Positions 1 to 7,626 of a DNA stretch of 11,967 nucleotides are shown piece after piece. Numbering within the stretch: position 1 is the first letter of the stretch; the number at the start of each line of letters is the position of its first letter. Under the pieces are notes generated by a model that was not told the DNA's origin, ran no database searches, and saw only the letters and a program-made list of their open reading frames with translations. A program made the position numbers and the translations under genes. Origin of the DNA: Pseudomonadota bacterium (GTDB lineage Bacteria; Pseudomonadota; Alphaproteobacteria; Rickettsiales; Rickettsiaceae); NCBI GenBank assembly GCA_021804505.1, contig JAJZHL010000017.1:1-11967 (forward strand), written 5' to 3'.

Positions 1-2736
1 CACGGCAATCACATTCAGATCTTTATCTGTAATTCTTAAAGCAAGTAGGGCTCCCATACATGCAGATGGTAGGGTAGATATAATAGTAACCGGATGGATA
101 TAGCTCTCATACAATACACCCAGCACAATATAGACCACAATTATTGCAGCAAGGAGCAAAAAGCCTTCATTATTCAAAGAATTTTGAAATACCTCAGCAT
201 CACCTTGAAAGCTGCCTTTCACATGATAAGGGAGATTAAGCTCTTGCGTAACTTTGTCTATCGCTGCTAATCCTGTACCCAAAGAGGTATTTTTAGCTAG
301 ATCAAAGGAAATAGTGATTAGAGGAAATTGATTTATGCGATTGATAATTAGAGACGCAGGTTTTACTGATATTTTACAAAATGTTCTAAGTGGGATCGGC
401 CTTCCATTACTAGAAGGGAAATATAAATTATCCAATGACTTTATACTATTAATCATAGACGGTAACCCCTCAAGAATTACGTGATATTGATTACGTTGAG
501 TAAAAATTGTAGATATTTGTCTCTGTCCATACATATTATACAAGGCCTCATCAATATCCTGCATGGTAATTCCAAGCTGTGAGGCAACGTCTCTATCAAC
601 TTCTATAAAAATTTGTAGGCCATTATCATGCTGATTGGTAGTAATGTTTTCTAGTTGCTGCAAATTGTTAAGCTTTGTTAACAATTTAGTACCCCACTGT
701 GATAATTCCTCCTGATTTTGTGTGGTCAAGGAATATTGATATTTTGCTGGACTGACTGTATCGCCTACAGTCAAATCTTCGATTGGTTGCATGTAAAATT
801 TAGCATCTTTTAATGTAGACAATTTTGAGTGCAGCCGAGTAATGATTTTGCTGACGTCTACTTTTCTCTCTTTAAGGGGCTTTAAAATAATAAGCATACG
901 TCCTTGATTTATAGTAGTATTAACACCATCAATGCCAATAAATGAGGAGATATTTTCCACTGCTGCATCTTCCAGAATCACTTCTGCTAATTCTTGCTGT
1001 TTTTTTGCCATGCTTTGGAAAGAAATAGTTGGATTCATTATAGAGATCCCTTGTATAAGTCCAGTGTCCTGAACTGGGAAAAAACCTTTGGGAATCATAT
1101 ATAGTAGCATACCGGTTATAACCATTGTAGCTAGCAATATACTTAATGTAAGGTGCTGATGTTTTAGTACTATTAGCAAAGAGTCTCGATAACGGTCAAT
1201 TAGGAAATTTAAATATTTTTCTGCTACTATTTCAAACTTTCCTTGAGTTCTTTCTTTTATACTTTTTAAAACCCGTGAGCATAGCATGGGCGTAAGGGTT
1301 AGAGAAACAAAAGCAGAAATCATTATAGTTACTGCCAGCGTAACAGCAAATTCATGAAACAATAAACCAACAATATCTTGCATAAAGAAAAGAGGGATAA
1401 GCACAGCAATGAGGGAAGCAGTTAGGGATAAGATAGTAAAACCGATTTGCTCAGCACCCTTAAATGCTGCATCAAGAGGATTCATTCCTTCTTCAATGTA
1501 TCTTGAGATATTTTCTATCATTACAATAGCATCGTCCACTACAAAACCAGTTGCAATTGTTAGGGCCATCAATGTTATGTTATTCAGGCTAAAGCCCATA
1601 AGGTAAATTACAGAAAGACTTCCAACTAATGATAAGGGTACAGCAATACTTGGAATTATAGTTGCGCTAAATGTTCGCAAGAATATAAAAATTACCAATA
1701 TCACTAATATAATGGAAAATATCAACTCAAATGTTACATCTGAAACTGATGCCCTAATTGTAGTAGTTTGATCACTGAGTACTAATATTTCAATAGCTTT
1801 GGGTAATGTTGCACTTAAAGTTGGTAAGAGTTCCTTGACGCTATCTGCTACCTTTATCACATTTGCGCCGGGTTGACGCATGATATTTAGTATTATTGCA
1901 GGCTGCTTGCCAACCCAGGCTGCTTGTCTAACATTCTCTACATCATCAATTACGTTGGCTATATCGCACAAGCGTACAGGGGCATTATTCTTGTATGAAA
2001 CTATTAGAGGGGAATAATCCTTAGCTGATAGAAGTTGATCATTACTATTGATTGTGTACGCTAAACTTTTCCCGTCAAAGCTTCCTTTAGCTGCATTCAC
2101 ATTTGCGTTGGTTATTGCGTTTTGTATATCGCTTAGTGATATACCTAAACTTGCGATCTTAGTGGGATTCACTTGTATTCTTACAGCAGGGCGTTGCCCT
2201 CCACTGATACTAACAAGGCCTACACCAGAAACTTGAGAAATCTTTTGAGCAAGCCTAGTTTCAGCAATATCTTCTAAAGACCTTAAATTAAGAGTTCTTG
2301 AGGTGAGAGCGAGGGTGATAATCGGAGCATCCGCAGGGTTTACTTTACTATAAATTGGCGGATTTGGTAAATCAGTTGGTAAATACCCTGAAGCGGCATT
2401 AATAGCAGCCTGCACTTGTTGTTCAGCGACATCAAGATTCATATTAAGCTCGAATTGTAAGGTAATCAGTGAAGATCCACTTGAACTTGTTGAAGACATT
2501 TGTTTTAACCCTGACATTTGTCCCAATTGTCTTTCAAGTGGAGTAGTAACAGAAGAGGCCATGACGGTTGGGTCAGCTCCAGGGTAGAATGTTGTAACCT
2601 GCATTGTTGGATAATCAATGTCTGGTAACGCTGAAATGGGTAAAAATTTATAGCTTAAGATGCCTGCAAATATTATAGCTGCCATCAGTAGGGAAGTAGC
2701 GATAGGTCTAATAATGAATGGACTGGAGATACTCAA
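1..2736 (-). CDS. mdtB: MdtB-type RND efflux permease, partial (C-terminus beyond window)
   Basis: Inner-membrane, proton-driven pump subunit of a tripartite drug exporter, working with the adjacent MdtA-type adaptor and an outer-membrane channel not seen here. The frame is open from a TTG at 2736 to the window edge, 912 codons with no stop, which I checked triplet by triplet. The first membrane segment is at about residues 7-28. The paired acidic residues of the TM4 proton relay are D401-D402 in GFVVDDAIV, followed by the family segment IENISRYIE. GFFPVQD and a TM8 segment near 859-876 also fit. The N-terminal porter region (for example QMSGLKQMSS and YSKVNPAD) resembles E. coli MdtB/MdtC more than AcrB. 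The next expected motif, GIVKKNAI with the TM10 lysine, lies just past the edge. TTG is the only start that keeps the first membrane segment: a stop lies two codons upstream and the first ATG is codon 18. Whether a second permease (mdtC) follows cannot be seen. The family is certain; the exact paralogue is less so. Confidence 0.93.
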   Translation of the reverse strand, partial: MSISSPFIIRPIATSLLMAAIIFAGILSYKFLPISALPDIDYPTMQVTTFYPGADPTVMASSVTTPLERQLGQMSGLKQMSSTSSSGSSLITLQFELNMNLDVAEQQVQAAINAASGYLPTDLPNPPIYSKVNPADAPIITLALTSRTLNLRSLEDIAETRLAQKISQVSGVGLVSISGGQRPAVRIQVNPTKIASLGISLSDIQNAITNANVNAAKGSFDGKSLAYTINSNDQLLSAKDYSPLIVSYKNNAPVRLCDIANVIDDVENVRQAAWVGKQPAIILNIMRQPGANVIKVADSVKELLPTLSATLPKAIEILVLSDQTTTIRASVSDVTFELIFSIILVILVIFIFLRTFSATIIPSIAVPLSLVGSLSVIYLMGFSLNNITLMALTIATGFVVDDAIVMIENISRYIEEGMNPLDAAFKGAEQIGFTILSLTASLIAVLIPLFFMQDIVGLLFHEFAVTLAVTIMISAFVSLTLTPMLCSRVLKSIKERTQGKFEIVAEKYLNFLIDRYRDSLLIVLKHQHLTLSILLATMVITGMLLYMIPKGFFPVQDTGLIQGISIMNPTISFQSMAKKQQELAEVILEDAAVENISSFIGIDGVNTTINQGRMLIILKPLKERKVDVSKIITRLHSKLSTLKDAKFYMQPIEDLTVGDTVSPAKYQYSLTTQNQEELSQWGTKLLTKLNNLQQLENITTNQHDNGLQIFIEVDRDVASQLGITMQDIDEALYNMYGQRQISTIFTQRNQYHVILEGLPSMINSIKSLDNLYFPSSNGRPIPLRTFCKISVKPASLIINRINQFPLITISFDLAKNTSLGTGLAAIDKVTQELNLPYHVKGSFQGDAEVFQNSLNNEGFLLLAAIIVVYIVLGVLYESYIHPVTIISTLPSACMGALLALRITDKDLNVIAV

Positions 2737-3920
2737 TCTTTATCTCCGTTTGAGGATATCACTACCTTAGTACCATCAGTTAGCCGATCTATACCTTGGA
2801 CTGCAACTTGTTGATTTTCTGAAATACCGGAGGTAATTACGGTGTCATTATTATATGTAAAGCCTATAGTAACCGCCTGAGTAGTTATTGTATTATTTTG
2901 TACGAGATAAACAAAGACTCCGTTAGGTCTATACTGAATAGCAGTTGTGGGAACTGTTACAGCATTCTTTATAGTATCAACATATAACTTTATGTTGGCG
3001 AACTGATTACCAAATAAACTATAATTTGCATTACTAAACTGGGCTTCTAGTTTAACTGTTCCGGTAGTTAGGTCTACCTGGTTATCAATGGCATGCAAAG
3101 TGCCAGTCGCAAGAAGTTTATCCTGTTGATGATCATATGCTTCTACCTTTAACTTACTGTGCTTATTAAAGCTGGTTGCAATATTGGGTAAATCCGTCTC
3201 CGGAATAGCAAATATAATATATATTGGGTCTATGCTGTTAATGATTGCAATAGGTTGTGTATCATTTGTCTGTACTAAATTTCCTTCTGTCACCTGAGAT
3301 ATACCGATTACCCCATCAATTGGAGAAGTAATAGTGCAGTAAGATAGATTTACTTTAGCAATATCTACCATAGCTTTATCAATTTTTATGGTACCCTCGT
3401 ATTGCTTAACTAGAGCGGTTTGGGTATCTAATGTTTGCTGGGAGATTGAATTTTGCTTCCATAACATTTTATAGCGCTTTAGGTCAAGCTTAGCATTTTC
3501 AAGCAGGGCGGTGTCTCGTTCTAACTGCCCTTGGGACTGAAGTAACTGTGCCTGATATGACCTTGGATCGATTTGTGCAATAATCTGTCCTTTTTTTACT
3601 CTCTGTCCATTCTCGAATAATAATTGAAGCAATTGCCCATTTACTTGCGTTCTGACGTTTACGCTCATTTTCGGTGTCACTGTACCAAGAGCGTTTATAA
3701 TAACAGGTACGTCTTGAATTCTACTGCTTGCCACTGTTATAGGAACCCCTACGTTACCTTGGGTTCTAAAACCATGATGGGTAATTAGGTAGATTAACAA
3801 GCAAATAAACACTAAAGAGATGCAGATAGTATATATCGGGTGATGTTTGCACCAGGAGTTTAAGGCTTTAAGTCTCTGCCAATCTTTCAGTTTTAAAATT
3901 GTTTTATTTAACCATTTCAT
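2733..3920 (-). CDS. mdtA: MdtA-type periplasmic adaptor (membrane fusion protein) of an RND pump
   Basis: Adaptor linking the inner-membrane RND permease to an outer-membrane channel. The 395 residues show, in order: a basic cytoplasmic N-terminus (1-28); one membrane segment (about 29-47) with no lipobox, so it is probably an uncleaved anchor; the first half of the lipoyl-like domain (about 85-120, with NGQLLQL and GQRVKKGQ); a helical hairpin (about 120-192); the second lipoyl half (about 193-220, with SPIDGVIG); a beta-barrel domain with DNQVDLTTGTVK (279-290); and a membrane-proximal domain ending in GIDRLTDGTKV. These motifs match E. coli MdtA closely. The ATG at 3920 is preceded by GGAGG with six-base spacing. 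The permease overlaps its end by four bases, giving an mdtAB operon. The gap upstream holds a TATAAT-like box at 3988-3993 but no convincing -35, so the promoter is uncertain. No TolC-like gene is in the window. Confidence 0.94.
   Translation of the reverse strand: MKWLNKTILKLKDWQRLKALNSWCKHHPIYTICISLVFICLLIYLITHHGFRTQGNVGVPITVASSRIQDVPVIINALGTVTPKMSVNVRTQVNGQLLQLLFENGQRVKKGQIIAQIDPRSYQAQLLQSQGQLERDTALLENAKLDLKRYKMLWKQNSISQQTLDTQTALVKQYEGTIKIDKAMVDIAKVNLSYCTITSPIDGVIGISQVTEGNLVQTNDTQPIAIINSIDPIYIIFAIPETDLPNIATSFNKHSKLKVEAYDHQQDKLLATGTLHAIDNQVDLTTGTVKLEAQFSNANYSLFGNQFANIKLYVDTIKNAVTVPTTAIQYRPNGVFVYLVQNNTITTQAVTIGFTYNNDTVITSGISENQQVAVQGIDRLTDGTKVVISSNGDKD
2744..2747 (-). promoter_or_regulatory. 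Shine-Dalgarno for the TTG start of the RND permease
   Basis: GGAG on the minus strand lies seven bases before the TTG at 2736, inside the last codons of mdtA. It supports the TTG start and suggests translational coupling, because the mdtA stop (TGA, 2735-2733) and the TTG overlap within the four bases TTGA. Confidence 0.75.
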
Positions 3921-3926
3921 TTAGCG

Positions 3927-3931
3927 CCTCC
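3927..3931 (-). promoter_or_regulatory. Strong Shine-Dalgarno of mdtA
   Basis: GGAGG on the minus strand, six bases before the ATG at 3920. It fixes the mdtA start and is among the strongest ribosome binding sites in the window. Confidence 0.8.
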
Positions 3932-3957
3932 GGTTACCTGCTAATGTGTCAATCAAT

Positions 3958-4059
3958 ATGAAAGAAGTTATCACAACAATAAAAAATATTATAAAAGAAT
4001 TCTTAGACTTACATAAAGTTGATAAGGATTATGGTAATAGAGTTGCATATTTAGATTAG
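3958..4059 (+). other. Small ORF of 33 codons in the oxidoreductase-mdtA gap; function unknown
   Basis: This 151-base gap on the strand opposite its neighbours contains an ATG-to-TAG reading frame of 33 residues, beginning MKEVITTIKNI and ending NRVAYLD. The composition looks protein-like (a lysine- and isoleucine-rich amphipathic segment), but there is no Shine-Dalgarno before the ATG and I recognise no family. The frame extends a few codons upstream (GTG at 3946) before a stop at 3922-3924. It could be a remnant of a decayed gene, as is common in rickettsial intergenic DNA, or chance. Confidence 0.2.
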
Positions 4060-4071
4060 TCCTAGTCTTAG

Positions 4072-7000
4072 CTATGGTTTAGATGCCTGGTAATATGTTG
4101 TTTCAAGCAATGAATTTTGTGATAAACGAGATCGAAGACAGTTAAAGTCGATAGTTTGGGCTTCCTGGTCCTGACATGCACAAACGAATATGTAGCCACG
4201 ATCATCCTTAACTTGCTGTATGCATTGGCCGCATATCCCTTTCATCATACATTGCATTGGGGAATTTATGCTTATTATCAGCTTAGTTCCTTTATGGAAA
4301 TATACATTTTTGTTATTTTCTACTGCTTCCATCATTTCAGTAGAACCTATGCATATTATCATATCAGTAGCGGAATCTGTTTGACTGAGTAGCCTCATGC
4401 CATCAAGAACAGTACCTTTGAGGCTAAAATCGTGCGGCCTATTTTTGGTTAATATTCCTTCTTCACAACACCATACGACTATATCAGCCGATTCTTCAAT
4501 TTTTTCCTGGTAAAATCTATCTAGTAAGTTTTTATAAGCTGCTAAGTATTTAATTGTACAGTTATGTTCTTTTAAAGCTTGTGCTATAGGCAATAAAGAG
4601 GCATTATTTATCCCCCCGCCAATTAATACTATATTAATGTTTCGTAATATTTCTGTCGCTTTACCGCTTGGTCCCATTAATACTACTTGTTCTCCTACTT
4701 TAAGAGATCTGCACAATTTACTGGATAGTCCATTCTCTCTAATTATCAGATGAATAAGCCCTTTTTCTTTATTAACATAAGACCCTGTAAGAGCCAATGG
4801 TTCCATAACCTGAGCAATATTTTTAGAGAAATTCTGTAAACGAAAAAATTGCCCTGGTTGAAAATTGGTGGCAGCAAGAGGGGAGTGGATCACTAACTCT
4901 ATTACTGTATCAGTTAAAGTATTAACTTGGTGAATTCTACTTGCAAATAAGAAATTAATTTTTGCCAGAAACTCTTGATAACTGATAGAGAAATTTGGTG
5001 GGTTTTTTGCAAGCTGTCTGCTAATATTCCTATACCCTTCCTTACTGTTAGCGAGGGCCTTAACTACACTACCTGCAAATTCAGGATTACAATCACCAAA
5101 GTACGTTATCTTGTTCTCAAAGCGCCCATGATTAAACGCATTAGTTTCAGTGCCTGCGGCAATAATAATGGTCTTTGCTTTAACTTTTTTATTTATTCCT
5201 AAATTATTAAACTCTATTGATTCTACGTAATTATATTTATCCACGTTCACAGCTAAAGGTATCATGTCTTCGATAAATTCTATACCTGCTGCCATAGCAT
5301 ACATGACTTCCTCAGGATTAAGCTTATAGGCAGGAGAATCTTGAAGTTTTCTTCTATAATAAATGGTTGCATAGCCCAATTCTTTCAGGATTTTCTGTAC
5401 CGATTTTTTATCTTTTGCTTGCCTAAATGCTCTTGCATGTTCTATAAATTCTTCAGCAATTAACCTATCCTCTTCCGACCAGTTTTTCTCTGTATTATTT
5501 CTACCTTTTTGTTTTATTGATAGTTCGTATTGTTTAGAGAATTTTTCTACTTGCACCTTATAATAATTTAGGCTCTCAGTCGCTGCATCGAGAGAAGTAA
5601 GTCCTCCTCCAATTACCGCAATTGGCATTCTTATAAGTAAGTTAGTATTTGTTTTTTCTAGGAACGCACCTCCAGACTGCAGAGTCATTAGAAAATCTGA
5701 AGCAGTTCTTACTCCTTTTGCAAGAAAATTCTCCATTTGAACAATTTTAGGCTTTCCTGCCCCAACACATAATGCAATATGGTCAAAACCTAGTTCGAAG
5801 GCTTGCTCTATAGTTATATTGGTTCCTAAGGCTATCCCACCAAACAGCTGGATATTACTACTTCTTTGTAATATTAAACGCAGTATAGTTAAGTTGTTTT
5901 TATCCCATCTTGAAGTAATACCGTATTCAGCAACCCCCCCAAAACCTGCCGGTATTTTTTCTGATAAATTTTCTTTATGCCCTAGCCAGTATTTGATAGG
6001 TTCATTTATATCAAAATTTAGAGGATTAATCTTTAAACCATCAATAGCTATGACATTATGTCCTTCTCTTGATAAATAATAGCTTAAACTAAAACCAGCA
6101 GGCCCAAGACCTACTACTAGGATTTTGTAATTGGTCGCAGGTTTCGGTAGAGGGGTGGCAATATTAAGAGGGTTCCATTTGGTAAGTAATAAGTAGATTT
6201 CAACTCCATAAGGTAATAATAAAGTAGATTCTAAAATATTGGATTCTATAACCGGGATATCTACAGGATCCTGCTTCTGATAAATACAGGCATTAGAACA
6301 ATCGTTGCAAATCCTATGGCCAGTAGCAGCAAGCATTGGGTTATCAATGATAATGATAGCTAGAGCAGCTAAATTAAAACCCTTCGATTTTACATAATTC
6401 ATCTCAGAGATTTTTTGTTTTAAAGGACAGCCATTCTTTTGTGATATACCATGAGACGGTAATCCTTTAGAGCATGAATCTTTTCCTAGGTGATGGCAAT
6501 ATATACAGTAATGGGCAGCATTTAGTGCTGACTCTAAATTTAATGATGGATCGAAGTAATCAAACCCTACCCTGACACATTTTTTATATTGATTTATTTT
6601 TCTATAGTCTATTAATTGGCCATTTTCTTTCTTATGTGGGGCAGAAAATAGTACAGAATCAATATCATTATAAACAGCAAGAGCAGCATATTTTGCTGCC
6701 AGGTCTAACTCGGCTGCATAGACGATATCGTCTGATAACCACTCTAATACTTGTTGAGCGAACCTTGTTTCGGTAAATTTCCCGCCAAAAAGTTCCAGCA
6801 TAGATTTTGATAAATATTCAAAATTTATACTTTGTAATTTTTCTGGCGGATATTTTTTGACAGCAATGCGCTGGATAAATTTTCTTTTACATTCGTATAG
6901 TATGTCGAACTCCTTGTGACGATACCTAGACTTTACAACTTGTTGCTCAATCATAAATAATTCAGCTAAGAAATCATCAAGAATAGGGGCGATTTCTAGC

Positions 7001-7176
7001 AAGAAGTTAGAGAAGCTTTTATTGTCTATATTGCCAGGGCTGCTTCTAAATGATAGAAGCGCCTCAAGAAGGGGTGGCTCATTATCTCTTAAAAAAGCCA
7101 AGAAAGTCTGATCTAACTTCTTAAGGCCATCAATATTATGTAAATCAGCGAAATCCAGACCAAAGGCAAGCTTCAT
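4072..7176 (-). CDS. Fused GltD/NfnB-like and NfnA/PyrK-like FAD/Fe-S NAD(P)H oxidoreductase (1034 aa)
   Basis: A soluble electron-transfer enzyme carrying several cofactors. Residues 1-200 are a helical extension I cannot assign. Next comes a GltD-type iron-sulfur domain with cysteines 224, 227, 235, 250, 290, 293 and 297. The FAD-binding Rossmann motif GLGPAG is at 356-361 and the NAD(P)H-binding motif GGGLTSLD at 523-530, with YRR at 607-609. The GltD-type closing motif FGDC is near 693-696. From about 740 a ferredoxin-reductase-like module begins (PGQFFRL near 774; MGPSGKA and LIGGG near 834-855). It ends in a cysteine cluster C976, C982, C985, C999 typical of the [2Fe-2S] domain of PyrK/NfnA/SudB. 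Rickettsial relatives are usually labelled bifunctional glutamate synthase beta subunit/2-polyprenylphenol hydroxylase; no GltB large subunit is present here. The start at 7176 has a stop two codons upstream and only a weak ribosome site. It follows trxA by 23 bases. The reaction is not established; an NADH/NADPH/ferredoxin exchange is inferred. Confidence 0.88.
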   Translation of the reverse strand: MKLAFGLDFADLHNIDGLKKLDQTFLAFLRDNEPPLLEALLSFRSSPGNIDNKSFSNFLLEIAPILDDFLAELFMIEQQVVKSRYRHKEFDILYECKRKFIQRIAVKKYPPEKLQSINFEYLSKSMLELFGGKFTETRFAQQVLEWLSDDIVYAAELDLAAKYAALAVYNDIDSVLFSAPHKKENGQLIDYRKINQYKKCVRVGFDYFDPSLNLESALNAAHYCIYCHHLGKDSCSKGLPSHGISQKNGCPLKQKISEMNYVKSKGFNLAALAIIIIDNPMLAATGHRICNDCSNACIYQKQDPVDIPVIESNILESTLLLPYGVEIYLLLTKWNPLNIATPLPKPATNYKILVVGLGPAGFSLSYYLSREGHNVIAIDGLKINPLNFDINEPIKYWLGHKENLSEKIPAGFGGVAEYGITSRWDKNNLTILRLILQRSSNIQLFGGIALGTNITIEQAFELGFDHIALCVGAGKPKIVQMENFLAKGVRTASDFLMTLQSGGAFLEKTNTNLLIRMPIAVIGGGLTSLDAATESLNYYKVQVEKFSKQYELSIKQKGRNNTEKNWSEEDRLIAEEFIEHARAFRQAKDKKSVQKILKELGYATIYYRRKLQDSPAYKLNPEEVMYAMAAGIEFIEDMIPLAVNVDKYNYVESIEFNNLGINKKVKAKTIIIAAGTETNAFNHGRFENKITYFGDCNPEFAGSVVKALANSKEGYRNISRQLAKNPPNFSISYQEFLAKINFLFASRIHQVNTLTDTVIELVIHSPLAATNFQPGQFFRLQNFSKNIAQVMEPLALTGSYVNKEKGLIHLIIRENGLSSKLCRSLKVGEQVVLMGPSGKATEILRNINIVLIGGGINNASLLPIAQALKEHNCTIKYLAAYKNLLDRFYQEKIEESADIVVWCCEEGILTKNRPHDFSLKGTVLDGMRLLSQTDSATDMIICIGSTEMMEAVENNKNVYFHKGTKLIISINSPMQCMMKGICGQCIQQVKDDRGYIFVCACQDQEAQTIDFNCLRSRLSQNSLLETTYYQASKP

Positions 7177-7199
7177 TATTTATATGCAATTTTCTGCGA

Positions 7200-7517
7200 T
7201 TATATTGAAGAATTAATCCACTCTACAATTGAATTTTTTGGTAAAGCTCCGATCTTAGTATCTACTAATTTGCCATTTTTATAAATCGTCATTGTAGGGA
7301 TACTGCGTATACCGACAGTAGATGGAGTGTTAGGATTTTGATCTATATTTAATTTAACGATCTTTACTTTGTCCTGAAATTCTTTCGCAAGTTCTTCTAT
7401 AATAGGTGTAAGCATTTTGCACGGTCCGCACCATTCAGCCCAGAAATCAACTAACACTGGTATATTAGATTTTAGCACTTCTTCTTCAAAGGTGTCGTCA
7501 GTTATATTATTTGCCAT
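7200..7517 (-). CDS. trxA: Thioredoxin
   Basis: Small cytoplasmic dithiol-disulfide oxidoreductase that reduces protein disulfides (for example in ribonucleotide reductase) after being reduced by thioredoxin reductase. With the start at 7517 the protein has 105 residues, a normal thioredoxin length. The active site WCGPC is at 29-33, the buried aspartate is D24 in VDFW, and the cis-proline loop SIPT is at 72-75. An in-frame upstream start at 7613 would add 32 residues with no thioredoxin character. It would also lie upstream of the predicted -10 box (7539-7544), so I reject it. GGAG six bases before the chosen ATG supports 7517. The gene has its own promoter in the uvrA-trxA gap and probably continues into the oxidoreductase gene 23 bases downstream. 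There is no hairpin terminator between them. Confidence 0.96.
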   Translation of the reverse strand: MANNITDDTFEEEVLKSNIPVLVDFWAEWCGPCKMLTPIIEELAKEFQDKVKIVKLNIDQNPNTPSTVGIRSIPTMTIYKNGKLVDTKIGALPKNSIVEWINSSI

Positions 7518-7523
7518 AAAATT

Positions 7524-7527
7524 CTCC
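7524..7527 (-). promoter_or_regulatory. Shine-Dalgarno deciding the trxA start
   Basis: GGAG on the minus strand, six bases before the ATG at 7517. It favours the 105-residue thioredoxin over an extended form starting at 7613. Confidence 0.75.
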
Positions 7528-7538
7528 ATTTTAACATT

Positions 7539-7567
7539 AGTATATTTGGTAAATCTAGTATTGTAAA
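7539..7567 (-). promoter_or_regulatory. Predicted sigma70-type promoter of trxA
   Basis: On the minus strand, TTTACA (7567-7562, five of six matches to the -35 consensus), a 17-base spacer and TATACT (7544-7539, five of six to the -10). Transcription would start near 7532, giving a leader of about 15 bases that just includes the ribosome site. The promoter would also serve the downstream oxidoreductase gene. Confidence 0.65.
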
Positions 7568-7626
7568 TAGTTGCTTCAGTATATAATGACATACTAATAG
7601 TAGAGTAAATCATGGGACTCTAGAGT

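Noticed and set aside
1409..2236. Plus-strand reading frames of 62-65 codons in the left part of the window
   Set aside because: They lie opposite the continuous RND permease frame, whose translation matches the family throughout, and they have no recognisable features.
4040..4071. Terminator after the oxidoreductase gene (AGACTAG/CTAATCT repeat)
   Set aside because: The arms are imperfect and separated by only two bases, which cannot form a stable loop, and no T-run follows.
5360..5572. Rickettsial palindromic element inserted in frame in the oxidoreductase
   Set aside because: The inserted segment shows no large inverted repeat and does not resemble the RPE-encoded peptides I know; it reads as a charged helical insertion.
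7518..7613. N-terminal extension of thioredoxin by 32 residues from an ATG at 7613
   Set aside because: The extension has no thioredoxin features, the predicted promoter lies inside it, and GGAG sits correctly before the ATG at 7517.
7617..7626. Perfect palindrome ACTCTAGAGT just after the uvrA stop, as a terminator or operator
   Set aside because: It has no loop and no T-run, it is only ten bases long, and a single copy is expected by chance at this length in several kilobases.
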